Below are positions 46,025 to 56,977 of a stretch of DNA of 64,000 nt, one piece after another. How positions within the stretch are numbered: position 1 is the first letter of the stretch; the number at the start of each line of letters is the position of its first letter. The position numbers and the translations under genes were made by a program. Source of the stretch: Treponema sp. (GTDB lineage: Bacteria > Spirochaetota > Spirochaetia > Treponematales > Breznakiellaceae); NCBI GenBank assembly GCA_009785215.1, contig WQWU01000003.1, forward strand, positions 17,680 to 81,679, written 5' to 3'. The notes beneath the pieces are model-generated. The model ran no database searches. It worked only from the letters and a program-made list of their open reading frames with translations, and was not told where the DNA came from.

Positions 46025-46530
46025 CGATGAACCAGGCTGCCGCCTGACTTGTAAATTTTACGAGCCGGGAGGAAAGTCCGGGCTCCGCAGGGCATGATGC
46101 CGGGTAACCCCCGGACCCGTTTAACGGCGGGATAGACAGCGCCACAGAAAAAATACCGCCCGACCACTTAAACACTTAAAAATGTACATTTTTGAGTGTT
46201 TAAATGGTCGGGTAAGGGTGAAAAGGCGGGGTAAGAGCCCACCTCGGCGGCGGCAACGCCGCCGGTAAGATCGGTTGAACCAGTGCGGCTTGCCGTTTTG
46301 GCGCAGCCGAAACGGCAAGCCTCATCAGGAGCAAAGTCAAATAAGCGCACGGCTGCCCGCCGGTATGCGCGGGTAGACTGCTAAAAATAGCTGGAAACAG
46401 CCCTTTTAGACAGATGGCAGCAGTGAGTGTCCATTTTTGGATGAATTCATTTGGGGTTTTGCTCTGCAAAACCCCAAGCTAATACAGCCGAAAGGCTGTA
46501 TTAGCACAGAACCCGGCTTACGGTTCATCG
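46025..46530 (+). ncRNA. rnpB: RNase P RNA (bacterial type A)
   Basis: P1 CGATGAACC/GGTTCATCG; GAGGAAAGTCCGGGCTC; GGTAAGGGTGAAAAGGCGGGGTAAGAGCCCACC; ACAGAACCCGGCTTAC; T-rich 3' flank. Confidence 0.96.
46159..46212. repeat. 54-nt near-perfect palindrome inside rnpB
   Basis: CCCGACCACTTAAACACTTAAAAATGT/ACATTTTTGAGTGTTTAAATGGTCGGG between ACCGCC and GGTAAGGGTGAAA. Confidence 0.9.
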
Positions 46531-46538
46531 TGTTTTTT

Positions 46539-47387
46539 TTAATTATCGCTCTCTGAATCGATATTTACGATTTCTTCCTCTTCGTCGTCGTCTTCGTATT
46601 CATCTTCTTCGATATCGTCAAGGTCCGAAAGAGCGCCTGTGTCTTCTGTGTTAAAGAAATCTTCTTCGCCTTCGGCTGATTCTTCGTAATACAGAATACG
46701 CGAGCAATACGGACAGAAAATAAACTCTTCTCCTATGCGTACTTCGTTGGCAAACTGGACAGGAAGGATCATGTGGCAGCCCATACATACATTTCCCTTG
46801 ATGGCTACAATGCCAATGCCCATTTTATTTCTTATAATTCTTTCAAATTTAAAAACAACTTCCGGGTCGAGGTTTTCTGTAAGTTTAGTTTCTTTTTTGC
46901 GAAGAACTTCCAGCTGTTTTTGTTTGTCATTAATTTCTGCTTCTATTTTTTTTCTGCGTTCTTCCAGCTCTTTTTCCTGCTGTTCAATCATGGCAGTTTG
47001 TTCTTTAATTTTACCGTCAAGTTCAAAAAGAAGCTTTTCTTTTTGCTGTAAATCCTTGCGGTACTGGGTTTCCTTTTCTGTAAGCTCTTTTATAACTTTT
47101 TCCAGAATTTCAAATTCTCTCTGAGGAATTGCATGCTCTGTATTTTTTTCGTTTCTCTCCCTTAAAGCTTCTGTTTCAAAAAGTTTGTTTTTAAGATCGA
47201 TTTCTTCTGCCTTGGTTCTTTCATAGTCAGCGTTTCTTTCTATAAAAGTTTTCTTTAATCTGCTTAAAAGTTCTTCCTGAGTTCCCAAAAGTTTAGGAAT
47301 TTCCTGAATACTTTTATTCAGCCCGATTTTTTCATAAATGATTTCCTGTAAATCCCTTAGTTTTTCCAAATCATTTTCAGTTACCAT
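46539..47387 (-). CDS. Coiled-coil C4-type zinc ribbon protein (DUF164/CdsZ-like)
   Basis: Long coiled coil; CMGCHMILPVQFANEVRIGEEFIFCPYCSRILYY. Confidence 0.88.
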   Translation of the reverse strand: MVTENDLEKLRDLQEIIYEKIGLNKSIQEIPKLLGTQEELLSRLKKTFIERNADYERTKAEEIDLKNKLFETEALRERNEKNTEHAIPQREFEILEKVIKELTEKETQYRKDLQQKEKLLFELDGKIKEQTAMIEQQEKELEERRKKIEAEINDKQKQLEVLRKKETKLTENLDPEVVFKFERIIRNKMGIGIVAIKGNVCMGCHMILPVQFANEVRIGEEFIFCPYCSRILYYEESAEGEEDFFNTEDTGALSDLDDIEEDEYEDDDEEEEIVNIDSESDN

Positions 47388-47404
47388 ATTGTCCCTCCGT
47401 AAAA

Positions 47405-49294
47405 TTAATGGTCTAAATAATCTTTAAGCCTGCGGCTCCTTTTCGGATGCCTCAGGCGGCGCAGCGCTTTTGCTTCTATCTGTCTTATTCTTTCACGTGT
47501 TACGCTAAAGAACAAGCCCACCTCTTCCAGTGTCAGCGAGTAATTGTTATCAAGCCCAAAGCGCATTTTTAAAACTTCCTGTTCGCGGGCAGGAAGCGTA
47601 GAAAGCACGCTCTCTATCTGTTCTTTAAGAACTTTAAATGCTGTCTGGTTTGCAGGATTTTCAACATCTTTGTCTTCGATAAAGTCGCCCAAAAGCGAAT
47701 CTTCTTCTTCGCCTATCGGTGTCTCAAGACTGATGGGTTCACGCGCGACATTTTTAACATTTTTTACTTTTATTGTAGGCCATCCCAGTTTTTCAGCTAT
47801 TTCTTCATCTGTAGGTTCACGTCCCAATGTCTGCAAGAGCTGTCTTGATTCACGCACCACTTTGTTTATTTGCTCTATCATGTGAACAGGAACCCTTATG
47901 GTCCTTGCCTGATCCGAAATTGAACGTGTGATAGCCTGCCTGATCCACCATGTAGCATAGGTAGAAAATTTAAAACCTTTTTGATATTCAAATTTTTCTA
48001 CAGCTTTAATAAGTCCGATATTTCCTTCCTGAACAAGATCAAAGAAATGAAGGCCTCTGTTTGTATATTTTTTTGCAATAGATACAACAAGGCGCAAATT
48101 TGCCCTTATAAGCTTGTCCTTAGCGTTTTTCATCATAATGCGTCCGCTGGAAATTTCATCCGCATTAATGGTGATATTGTTTATATTTTCGATTGATTCT
48201 TCGAATTCTTCCGCAAGGAATTTCAAGTTTTTGTCAGTAACCTGTATCTGGCTTATTTTTTCCTTAATTTCATCTGCGCAAAGCCCTAAATCATTTTCAA
48301 GGCGCTGCCTTTCTTCCTTGATAGTTAAAAGACGTCCCAATGTACGAAGTTCCTTTAAAGAATCTATTTTTAAATGTTTTTCCAGTTTTTCCTTTTCTTT
48401 GTTAAAAAGCTTTATCTTTTTTGAAGCCTGTATAAATTTTTCAGAGAATGCATGTATTTCATCCGGATGAATTTGCGTATTTTTTATTGCTTTCATTATT
48501 TTGCTTCTTATTGTGATACATTCTTTATTATTAAAATAATCATCATCTTTGGAAATAAGAAGTTTTTTTAGCTCTATATAATTTTTTAAATCACCCTGAA
48601 TTGTGCGCAATGTTTCTCTGTAAAATTGATTTAACCTGCGGTATTCGGACATGTGATCTGTCATTTCCTTTTTGGAAAGATTAAGTTCACGCAAATCTTT
48701 TTTGGAAAATGTTTTTTGCGCTATGTTATAAAATTCCGGTATTATCATGCCGGATTTTTTTATTACTTTTATTACGGTTTTTTCGCCTTCTTCCATTTGT
48801 TTGGAAAGTTCAATTTCCTGTTCCGCGGTTAAAAGATGTTCTTTTCCTATTTCGCGCAAATAAAGCCTTATAGGATCGTCTACCAGAGAGGAATCCTTGT
48901 CTGTGCTCCCTTGCGCCCTTTTTTTAGCGTTTTCCTGCTGTTTGGAGCTTCCGTTTTCTTCGTCTTCCGAAGAACTGTCTTCTTCTACCAGCTGTACATT
49001 ATGTCTTTCCAGAAGCGCAAGAACAGGTTCGATTCTTTCCGGGCTGTTAATAATATCCTCGGGAAGAAAATCTGAAAGTTCATCATAGGAAAGGGATTTT
49101 TTAATTTTAGCGTATTCAAGCAATTTATTAATTGCAGGATCCATTATCGCAGGATCAAAGAGCGGATCCAGCGCAGATAATACCGGAACAATAACTTCAG
49201 GCGGACGTTTAACAGGTTTGTATGCTGTTTTTTTTACAAAGTGTTTTAAAAGCGGCGATACTTTTTTACATTTTAAACGAATATTATTTAACAT
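47405..49294 (-). CDS. rpoD: RNA polymerase primary sigma factor
   Basis: [68 protein letters not shown]. Confidence 0.96.
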   Translation of the reverse strand: MLNNIRLKCKKVSPLLKHFVKKTAYKPVKRPPEVIVPVLSALDPLFDPAIMDPAINKLLEYAKIKKSLSYDELSDFLPEDIINSPERIEPVLALLERHNVQLVEEDSSSEDEENGSSKQQENAKKRAQGSTDKDSSLVDDPIRLYLREIGKEHLLTAEQEIELSKQMEEGEKTVIKVIKKSGMIIPEFYNIAQKTFSKKDLRELNLSKKEMTDHMSEYRRLNQFYRETLRTIQGDLKNYIELKKLLISKDDDYFNNKECITIRSKIMKAIKNTQIHPDEIHAFSEKFIQASKKIKLFNKEKEKLEKHLKIDSLKELRTLGRLLTIKEERQRLENDLGLCADEIKEKISQIQVTDKNLKFLAEEFEESIENINNITINADEISSGRIMMKNAKDKLIRANLRLVVSIAKKYTNRGLHFFDLVQEGNIGLIKAVEKFEYQKGFKFSTYATWWIRQAITRSISDQARTIRVPVHMIEQINKVVRESRQLLQTLGREPTDEEIAEKLGWPTIKVKNVKNVAREPISLETPIGEEEDSLLGDFIEDKDVENPANQTAFKVLKEQIESVLSTLPAREQEVLKMRFGLDNNYSLTLEEVGLFFSVTRERIRQIEAKALRRLRHPKRSRRLKDYLDH

Positions 49295-49317
49295 AAATTA
49301 TTATCCTTGTCTTTTCC

Positions 49318-51117
49318 TTAATCGAATTGCCGAATTTGGGTATCAAGCAGCTTTTTTTCTTCAAGCAGCTCGTCTATTAACACCAAATTAACATCATTAT
49401 GCGCGCGTTCTATTTCACGCATTTGCGCATTTATCTCCGTCAGCCTTTTTTCCAGTCTTTTTTTCCTGATTTTTTTTATTCCATCCTCCATTAACCGGCG
49501 GGCAAAATTGCCCTTATATTCACCTGATGTTCCCCTGTCTGCGACAAAGTTGCGCAAATTATCGTCCTTTATTCTTGAGAGCAATGCATCAATTCCGTTT
49601 TCATCGTGCGTAAAACACTCTTCCAGCGCAATAAAGATTTCCTTTGCGGCTCTGTCTTCTATCTCCTTAATTTCCAAAGCGCTGCGGAAATCCGTGTACA
49701 GTTCCATATTTACCGCTACAATCGTAAGCAGGCTTAACTCCGCGTTTCTGCGGATATGTATCAGCGCCTCCTGCTGTTTTTCGTCCGTTTTCCGGGAAAA
49801 ACTTTTTGATTTCCAGTCTGAATAATCCTTTATTACCGCCGCTCTCTCAATTTTAAAAGAATCGGCAATACGGGTAAAACAATCCGCACGGTCTACTTCC
49901 GAAGCCAATGCCTCCAAATAGGGAAACATATACCCTGCGTTGATACCACCCCCAGCCTTTGAGCGGGAAATAAGGTACTCAAAGTCATTTATAATGAATT
50001 TTAAAATATTTTTCAATATCTCTGGGCCGAATTTTTGCAGAATTTCCGCAGGATCCTTGAAATTTTCAGTTTTTCCGGAAATTTCGTTTTTTAGCCCTTC
50101 CTGAAGATTAACCAAAAAGCAGGAAATTCCGTTTTTACGGCAGGTAATTATCGCCTTGTAAGCAGCTTTTATACCAGCCTCATCATTATCAAAAATAAGG
50201 ATTGCCTTTTCTGCCCAGCGCCGCAGCCAGGTTGCCTGTTCATCCGTAAAAGCGGTTCCAAGGGGAGCTACTGCATTTGTAATTCCAGCCTGATGCAGGG
50301 CAATTACGTCAAAATAGCCTTCAGCGAGGTAGACTGTTTTACTCTGCCTCATTGCGTCCTTCGCAAGTTCTATGGCAAAGAGGGTTTGTCCTTTTTTATA
50401 AATTTCTGTTTCCGGGGAGTTTATGTATTTGGGATTTTCATCTGTAAGCGCCCTGCCTCCGAAAGCGACTATCCTTCCCTGCCTGTCCGTTATGGGAAAC
50501 ATTAACCTTCCGGAAAACAGGGGAAGTCTTTTATATTTACTGGAAAACAAACCTGACTTTTCCAAAAAATCATCTGAATAACCTTTTTGTTTTAAAAAAC
50601 CAAATAAAAAATCACGATTGGAAGGCGCGTATCCCAATTGAAATAATTTGATCATTTCAGCTGTTATACCTCTGTCCAGGATGTATTTTAAAGCGCCTTC
50701 TCCTTCCTGTTTTTCATTTAAAAAATGTACAAAAGTGTTTGTTGTTCTTTTATACAATTCCCAAAGCTGCTCTTTGTTCGATTCATCATGTTCATTTAAT
50801 CCTGATTTTTCATCGTATTGAATTTCTATACCCATCTTGCGGGCGATTGATTTAATTGCTTCAGGATAGCTAAGATTATCAATTTCCATTACAAAACTTA
50901 TTACGCTTCCGCCTTTTTGACAGCCAAAGCAATGGTACATTTTTAAATCCGGATCAACTTTAAAAGACGGAGTTTTTTCCTGACCGCCGCCGTGAAAGGG
51001 ACATCTTCCCCACCACCTTCCGCCTTTATTTTCCAGGCGTACATAATCTCCTACAACCGTTATTGCGTCAAGACGGCTGTTAACTTCCGCAATTGTTGCT
51101 TTTGATATTAACGCCAT
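49318..51117 (-). CDS. dnaG: DNA primase
   Basis: CHC2 zinc finger (CPFHGGGQEKTPSFKVDPDLKMYHCFGC); Toprim region YLAEGYFDVIALHQAG. Confidence 0.95.
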   Translation of the reverse strand: MALISKATIAEVNSRLDAITVVGDYVRLENKGGRWWGRCPFHGGGQEKTPSFKVDPDLKMYHCFGCQKGGSVISFVMEIDNLSYPEAIKSIARKMGIEIQYDEKSGLNEHDESNKEQLWELYKRTTNTFVHFLNEKQEGEGALKYILDRGITAEMIKLFQLGYAPSNRDFLFGFLKQKGYSDDFLEKSGLFSSKYKRLPLFSGRLMFPITDRQGRIVAFGGRALTDENPKYINSPETEIYKKGQTLFAIELAKDAMRQSKTVYLAEGYFDVIALHQAGITNAVAPLGTAFTDEQATWLRRWAEKAILIFDNDEAGIKAAYKAIITCRKNGISCFLVNLQEGLKNEISGKTENFKDPAEILQKFGPEILKNILKFIINDFEYLISRSKAGGGINAGYMFPYLEALASEVDRADCFTRIADSFKIERAAVIKDYSDWKSKSFSRKTDEKQQEALIHIRRNAELSLLTIVAVNMELYTDFRSALEIKEIEDRAAKEIFIALEECFTHDENGIDALLSRIKDDNLRNFVADRGTSGEYKGNFARRLMEDGIKKIRKKRLEKRLTEINAQMREIERAHNDVNLVLIDELLEEKKLLDTQIRQFD

Positions 51118-52208
51118 GCGGGTTTAACAAATAATTGTCCGGCTCTTATGTGCTCATCAAGAGTTCGTGAAAAATAATGCCTGCCGCTTGCAGGATCTGT
51201 AAGCCGGAAATAAAAATAATTGCTGCTTTGCGGATAAATTGCGGCTTTAAGAGCAACTTCTCCCGGAGCGGAAATAGGTCCCGGAGGAAGACCCGGCCGC
51301 TGATATGTGTTATAAGGTGATCTTATTTCCAAATCGCTGTTGTACAGTACAGACGGATGAGGCTTTCCCTGAATTTCCGTAATTATATATTCAACCGTAG
51401 CGCATGACTGCAGCGCCATATTAATATTTAAACGGTTATAAAAAACACCTGCCATAAGTGGCGCTTCCTGCGCTATCCTGTATTCTCTTTCAACTATGGA
51501 AGCGAGAATAACAATTCTGTTTAATTCGCCAGAACTCATATTTTTTACTGAAGGGCTTATATTTTCTATCCTGCCGAAAAAGTTATCCGCCATTGTTCTT
51601 ACGGTTTTATCCGCGGGATATTCTTTTGGGAAAAAATATGTATCCGGAAAAAGATAACCTTCCATTGAGGAAGCAGGAATATTGTAATCGTTTATTATCG
51701 CTTTGTCATTTGCAGATGCAAGAAAATCATCAAAAGAACAAATACCTGCTTCATCCAGAATTCTAGCAGCCCTTTTCAGCGTTACGCCTTCCGGAATTGT
51801 TACCCTGTATAATATCTGTTTTCCTGAAACAAAAAGCTTTAAAAGCGCTATCTGGCTTAAAGGCTCTTCTATTTTGTATGTGCCTGTTTTAATATGTTCT
51901 TTTTCTAGCCTGCAAATAAGATTCCAAAAATATCTGTCTCTTATAAGCCCCGCTCTTTCCAGCCGAAGCCCTACAGATTGGGAACTTTCTCCCCTGCGGA
52001 CATCAATAAAAAAAGCGCCGTTATCTGCCAAACTGATACCGTCAATTTCTGATAAATAAATCATGCTGTCTAAAAAATTAACAGGTGAGTTTAAATACAT
52101 TACCAAACCCAATGAGACAACCATAACAATCATAAACAATACGATTAATACAGAGATAAACTTAAAAAAACTTTTTATGGCAGTATTTTTTTTCTTTTTA
52201 TTTTCCAA
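51108..52208 (-). CDS. mltG: MltG/YceG endolytic transglycosylase
   Basis: IPEGVTLKRAARIL; ASIVEREYRIAQEAPLMAGVFYNRL; YNTYQRPGLPPGPISAPG. Likely TTG start at 52208; ORF track extends to 52304. Confidence 0.92.
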   Translation of the reverse strand: MENKKKKNTAIKSFFKFISVLIVLFMIVMVVSLGLVMYLNSPVNFLDSMIYLSEIDGISLADNGAFFIDVRRGESSQSVGLRLERAGLIRDRYFWNLICRLEKEHIKTGTYKIEEPLSQIALLKLFVSGKQILYRVTIPEGVTLKRAARILDEAGICSFDDFLASANDKAIINDYNIPASSMEGYLFPDTYFFPKEYPADKTVRTMADNFFGRIENISPSVKNMSSGELNRIVILASIVEREYRIAQEAPLMAGVFYNRLNINMALQSCATVEYIITEIQGKPHPSVLYNSDLEIRSPYNTYQRPGLPPGPISAPGEVALKAAIYPQSSNYFYFRLTDPASGRHYFSRTLDEHIRAGQLFVKPAWR

Positions 52209-52228
52209 GTAAAGCTTCCTATATAAAA

Positions 52229-53170
52229 TTAAATTGAAATTTCCAAGCCCTCGTAAGCAAGGGTTAATTCTATTCCTTTTAAATTCATCCTTTCCAAATA
52301 CCATCTTGCGGACTGCAATATTCCGTATAGTTTATGATCATCATAGGTAGGATCATGGTGGAACATTACCATGTGTTTTATATTCCAGTTGGCGGCAAAA
52401 TCAACAGCAAGGCTGAACGCGCTGTGTCCCCAGTTATATTTTTCGATTGCCTCCCCCAATGTATACTGACAATCAATAACGATAAGGTCTGCATCTTTAA
52501 AAAAGGCGGTATTTTCATCGTTCTTTATAAAATCATTTGACGTGAGCTCCGTATCTGTAGCATAAATTATTCTTTTGCCGTTATGATTTACACAATACGC
52601 GTAAGAATCCCCGGGATGATTCATTTTCTTTGCGCTTATTGTGCAGCCGCAAATATCAATATCTTTTTCCATGTAATGAAATGTTTTCTTTGATCCCATA
52701 ACATCAAGAGAAACCGGAAAATAAGGATGAATCATCTGGCCGCCGATAATTTGTTCAAGCCCTCCGACAGGCGAGTAAAAATCCATTTTATTTGCTGGGT
52801 TATAACCCGGCGAGAAAAAAGGAAGCCCCTGAATATGATCCCAATGAAAATGAGAAAGAAAAAAGTGATACTGATTTATTTTTGTTTTTTCATTTATCTG
52901 CGCCAGGCCCATTTCACGTAGTCCGCTGCCGCAGTCAAAAACAATACATTCATTAAGATTTTCAAATGTCAGGCTTACGCACGGGCTATTCCCTCCGACT
53001 GTTCCAAAAAGCCACGGCGGAAGACCAGCAAGAAATCTCTCGCGGCTTTCCTGGCTTTCGATATCATCAGGCGTAATCTGTTCCACAATCGCAGAAATTT
53101 TACTTTTAATGCGGGACGGCGATGTTGGCGTCGGAATTGACCCGCGTACTCCCCAAAAATGTATTTTCAT
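52229..53170 (-). CDS. MBL-fold metallohydrolase
   Basis: GVRGSIPTP; HFHWDHIQGLPFF; ADLIVIDCQYT. Confidence 0.9.
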   Translation of the reverse strand: MKIHFWGVRGSIPTPTSPSRIKSKISAIVEQITPDDIESQESRERFLAGLPPWLFGTVGGNSPCVSLTFENLNECIVFDCGSGLREMGLAQINEKTKINQYHFFLSHFHWDHIQGLPFFSPGYNPANKMDFYSPVGGLEQIIGGQMIHPYFPVSLDVMGSKKTFHYMEKDIDICGCTISAKKMNHPGDSYAYCVNHNGKRIIYATDTELTSNDFIKNDENTAFFKDADLIVIDCQYTLGEAIEKYNWGHSAFSLAVDFAANWNIKHMVMFHHDPTYDDHKLYGILQSARWYLERMNLKGIELTLAYEGLEISI

Positions 53171-53583
53171 AATTCTCCTAAGTATTTGCCTATCATATCT
53201 TTTGTATGCAGCTGCCCGTTATTGATACCGGGACAGCCTGTTGCCGCAATTTCCCAGCTTTCCTGCGACATTAGAACAGATTCCCAAAATGGAAAAGTGA
53301 TACATTGCCGCGGGCGATTATCATAAACAGTGCAGCCATTGTCCCATAAAATGCAGTCTTTATTATGTTTTTCCTTTAAGGAAAGGGCTTTATCTCCCTG
53401 CCAGTCTGTTACCCAGCGGCAATACATATCAATAACGCTTTTCTTATCCATTTTTAGCGCGGATTCCAGATTTTCCATGTCTTTTTCTGAAATAAATACA
53501 AATCCCGAGTCATGACGGCAGCAGGCGGAGCAGCGTTTGCAGGAAAAGTTTAAGCCGTTTGCATAAAAGGGTGTTTTTTCCAT
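53167..53583 (-). CDS. YkgJ-type Cys-cluster protein
   Basis: FSCKRCSACCRHDSGFVFIS; C-X-YDNRPRQCITFPFW. Confidence 0.88.
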   Translation of the reverse strand: MEKTPFYANGLNFSCKRCSACCRHDSGFVFISEKDMENLESALKMDKKSVIDMYCRWVTDWQGDKALSLKEKHNKDCILWDNGCTVYDNRPRQCITFPFWESVLMSQESWEIAATGCPGINNGQLHTKDMIGKYLGEL

Positions 53584-53633
53584 GTAAAGTCAATTATAAC
53601 ACATTTTTCAGGATTTTATCAATATGTTCATGT

Positions 53634-54059
53634 TTATTGCTTTTTTGCCAATTGAAGGTTATGTTTTGCTTCTTCGTTGTTTGGGTTGAATCTTAGCGCT
53701 GCCTCCCAATCTTCGATAGCTTTGGCAGTATCTCCGTTTTTAATAAATGCGTTGCCCCGTATGGTAAATGCCGCCGAATTGCTTCTGTCAAGCCTTATTG
53801 CGTGGGTACAATCCGCTATCGCCTTTTCCAGGTCATTCAGTTCGTAATACGCGCGGGCTCTCAAAATGTAATTTACGGCAGATCGCGGGTCAAGCCTTAT
53901 AACATGATTTATGCTGATTACGGCGTTGTTGTAATCACCGGATAATAAATATTCTATGCCGCGTTTTAAATGTTCAAGCGCTGTTTGATTATACGCCTGC
54001 TGAGCGTTTAAGTTTGAAAAGACAAATAAAATTATAAAAACAACAAATAATTTTTTCAT
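53634..54059 (-). CDS. Secreted TPR protein
   Basis: Signal peptide and TPR repeats. Confidence 0.8.
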   Translation of the reverse strand: MKKLFVVFIILFVFSNLNAQQAYNQTALEHLKRGIEYLLSGDYNNAVISINHVIRLDPRSAVNYILRARAYYELNDLEKAIADCTHAIRLDRSNSAAFTIRGNAFIKNGDTAKAIEDWEAALRFNPNNEEAKHNLQLAKKQ

Positions 54060-54079
54060 TACAACTCCTTGAGGTACCC

Positions 54080-55342
54080 TTAATATCTGCCTATATCTTT
54101 ACGATAATGTTTACCTTCAAAATTTATTTCCTCTGCCGCTTTGTATGCTTTTTGCAGAGCGAGTTCCAGCGTGGAAGATTTTGCGGTTATTCCAAGCACT
54201 CTGCCCCCTTTTGTAAGAAACAACTTATCATTGTCTTCGTTACTGGTTCCTGAATGATAAATTGTAACATCTTTTATGTTATCAAGTCCATTTATGGGAA
54301 AGCCCGTTTTAAAATTACCGGGGTATCCCGCGCTTGCCAGAATTACACAGACGGATTTTTCATCTGAAAAGACAATTTTCGCGCTATCCAGTGTTTCATC
54401 TGTTACGGATTCCATTATTTCCAAAAGGCTTGTCTGTAAAAGAGGGAGAACCGCCTGAGTTTCCGGATCACCAAAGCGGCAGTTATATTCGATTACCATA
54501 GGACCTTTATCTGTAAGCATAAGCCCAAAATAAAGGCAGCCCTTAAAAGGACATCCTTCCTGCTGCATAGCCCGTATTGTAGGTAAAAAGATTTTTTTTT
54601 CGCATTCCTTTGCTATTTCATCTGAGTAATGCGGATTCGGAGCAATTGCGCCCATACCTCCGGTATTGGGACCTTTATTATCGTCAAAAACCGTTTTGTG
54701 ATCCATCGAAGAAACAAGCGGTACAATTGTTTTTCCGTCTGTAAACGCAAGCACTGTAACTTCAGGGCCTTTTAAATATTCTTCGATTACTATACTTGAA
54801 CCGGAGTTTCCGAATCTTTTTTCCATCATTATGGAAAATACAGCGTCAATTGCCTGTGTCTGATTATCCGCAATGATAACGCCTTTTCCCAACGCAAGCC
54901 CGTCTGCTTTAATTACAATCGGAAAAACAACAGAATCTGATTTTATATAATTGCATGCATCATCTGAATTTGTAAATATTTCATATTTGGCAGTTGGAAT
55001 ATTATATTTTTTCATCAGGTTTTTGGAAAAAACTTTGCTGCTCTCCAAACGCGCCGCTTTTTTATCCGGTCCAAAACAACGCACTCCCTTTTCCTTAAGC
55101 GCGTCAACCATTCCAAGCGCAAGAGGGTCATCAGGAGCAACAACAACATAATCAATTGAATTATTTTCTGCAAAGCCTGTCATTCCCGCAATATCAGTCG
55201 CTTTTACAGGCACACATTCAGCGTCAATTTTTATTCCGCCGTTGCCGGGCGCTGCGTATATTTTACTTACCCTGCCGTCTTTTTTAAGCGCCTTAATAAT
55301 CGCGTGCTCCCTGCCGCCGCCGCCAATTACCAATACCTTCAT
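54080..55342 (-). CDS. purD: Phosphoribosylamine-glycine ligase
   Basis: MKVLVIGGGGREHAI; NPHYSDEIAKECEKKIFLPTIRAM; VIEYNCRFGDPETQAVLPLL. Confidence 0.96.
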   Translation of the reverse strand: MKVLVIGGGGREHAIIKALKKDGRVSKIYAAPGNGGIKIDAECVPVKATDIAGMTGFAENNSIDYVVVAPDDPLALGMVDALKEKGVRCFGPDKKAARLESSKVFSKNLMKKYNIPTAKYEIFTNSDDACNYIKSDSVVFPIVIKADGLALGKGVIIADNQTQAIDAVFSIMMEKRFGNSGSSIVIEEYLKGPEVTVLAFTDGKTIVPLVSSMDHKTVFDDNKGPNTGGMGAIAPNPHYSDEIAKECEKKIFLPTIRAMQQEGCPFKGCLYFGLMLTDKGPMVIEYNCRFGDPETQAVLPLLQTSLLEIMESVTDETLDSAKIVFSDEKSVCVILASAGYPGNFKTGFPINGLDNIKDVTIYHSGTSNEDNDKLFLTKGGRVLGITAKSSTLELALQKAYKAAEEINFEGKHYRKDIGRY

Positions 55343-55947
55343 TTTTTACCCCCCGTCATTTCCCGCTCACAAAAAAGCTCGACTGCTTTTGGAAGAATTA
55401 CCCATTCCGCTTCCTGCATGACACGTTTTTGCAAAGACTGCGGCGTATCATCCGGCATAACATCCACTGCTTTTTGTAAAATTATTTTACCGCCGTCTAT
55501 AATATCATTTACCAAATGTACTGTAGCGCCTGTAATTTTTACTCCGGCTTTTAAAGCTGCCTCGTGAACACGAAGGCCGTAAAATCCTTTACCGCAAAAA
55601 GAAGGTATTAAAGACGGATGAACATTTATTATTCTATCCTTAAAAGCCTCCAATACTTTTGCGCCTAAAACAGATAAAAAACCGGCAAGGACCACAAGAT
55701 CTATTTTTTCTTCTGTGAGGGCTGCTGCAAGAGCTTCATCAAATTCAGATATTTCCCTGTATTTTTTTCTTTCTATCGTTATTGTTTTAATTTCTTCTTT
55801 TTTAGCGCGCTGTAAAGCAAAGGCATCCGCAACGGAGGATATAACCAAAGACAATACTCCTCCCCCCAAAGCGCCCTCTTTCCGGGCATCAAGCAGAGCC
55901 TGAAGATTTGTCCCGCCTCCGCTGACAAGTACCGCGATTCTAATCAA
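55339..55947 (-). CDS. purN: Phosphoribosylglycinamide formyltransferase
   Basis: IAVLVSGGGTNLQALLDA; INVHPSLIPSFCGKGFYG. Confidence 0.95.
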   Translation of the reverse strand: MIRIAVLVSGGGTNLQALLDARKEGALGGGVLSLVISSVADAFALQRAKKEEIKTITIERKKYREISEFDEALAAALTEEKIDLVVLAGFLSVLGAKVLEAFKDRIINVHPSLIPSFCGKGFYGLRVHEAALKAGVKITGATVHLVNDIIDGGKIILQKAVDVMPDDTPQSLQKRVMQEAEWVILPKAVELFCEREMTGGKK

Positions 55948-56977
55948 TTTGAACTCCAGTAATGCCTTCTTTGATTTCGCCTATTATATTTGCTTTTTCT
56001 GCGCATTCACGAAGCAGCCGCACAGCCTCATCGGCATATTCCGGCGCTATAATTACACACATTCCAATTCCCATATTGTAAGTATTATACATATCACGCT
56101 CTGGAATATTTCCTGTTTCCGCTATAATTTTAAATATCGAAGGTGTTTCAAATTCGCTTCTTTTAATTACAGCGCCAAGATTTTCTCCAAAAGCGCGGGG
56201 AATATTTTCATAAAATCCTCCGCCTGTTATGTGACATACAGATTTTACGGGAGTTTTTTTTAAAACTTCCAGAATTGGATTTACATAGATTCTTGTAGGT
56301 ATTAAAAGCTCTTCTCCCAATGTTTTTCCAAGTTCATCATATTTTTTTTCCAGTATCTTGCTGTTTTTATCTATACCAAAAACCTTACGCGTCAGGGAAA
56401 ATCCGTTTGAATGTACGCCGGAAGAAGCCAAAGCGATAATTACATCGCCTTTTTTTACATTGTTTTTATCAGGTATTTTTGATTTTTCTGCAATACCTAC
56501 AGAAAAACCTGCAATATCATAATCATCTTCTGCCATCATCCCTGGATGCTCTGCTGTCTCTCCGCCGATAAGCGCGCATCCTGACTGAACGCATCCTTGC
56601 GCTACACCGCTTACAATCTGCTCAACCTTTTGCGGTTTGTTTTTGCCCATTGCAATATAATCCAAAAAAAACAAAGGTTTTGCAGACGCGCAGATAATGT
56701 CATTTACGCACATTGCGACACAGTCTATTCCGATAGTGTCATGTTTATCCATAAGCATTGCTATTTTTAATTTTGTGCCAACACCGTCTGTTCCGGATAC
56801 CAGAACAGGCTCATTTATTTGCGGAATAGAAAACAAGCCGCCAAAACCGCCGATATTTTCAAGTACGCCGGGTATCCTTGTGCGTTCAACATGTTTTTTA
56901 ATAAGTTCTATTGATTCGTAGCCGGCTGTAACATCAACGCCTGCTTCTTTATAACTTTCGCTGTAACTGTTTTTCAT
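55940..56977 (-). CDS. purM: Phosphoribosylformylglycinamidine cyclo-ligase
   Basis: YKEAGVDVTAGYESIELIKKHVERT; VSGTDGVGTKLKIA; GGETAEHPGMM. Confidence 0.96.
   Translation of the reverse strand: MKNSYSESYKEAGVDVTAGYESIELIKKHVERTRIPGVLENIGGFGGLFSIPQINEPVLVSGTDGVGTKLKIAMLMDKHDTIGIDCVAMCVNDIICASAKPLFFLDYIAMGKNKPQKVEQIVSGVAQGCVQSGCALIGGETAEHPGMMAEDDYDIAGFSVGIAEKSKIPDKNNVKKGDVIIALASSGVHSNGFSLTRKVFGIDKNSKILEKKYDELGKTLGEELLIPTRIYVNPILEVLKKTPVKSVCHITGGGFYENIPRAFGENLGAVIKRSEFETPSIFKIIAETGNIPERDMYNTYNMGIGMCVIIAPEYADEAVRLLRECAEKANIIGEIKEGITGVQID

Noticed and set aside
45969-46469. Several - strand ORFs of 60-89 aa
   Set aside because: Lie antisense to RNase P RNA.
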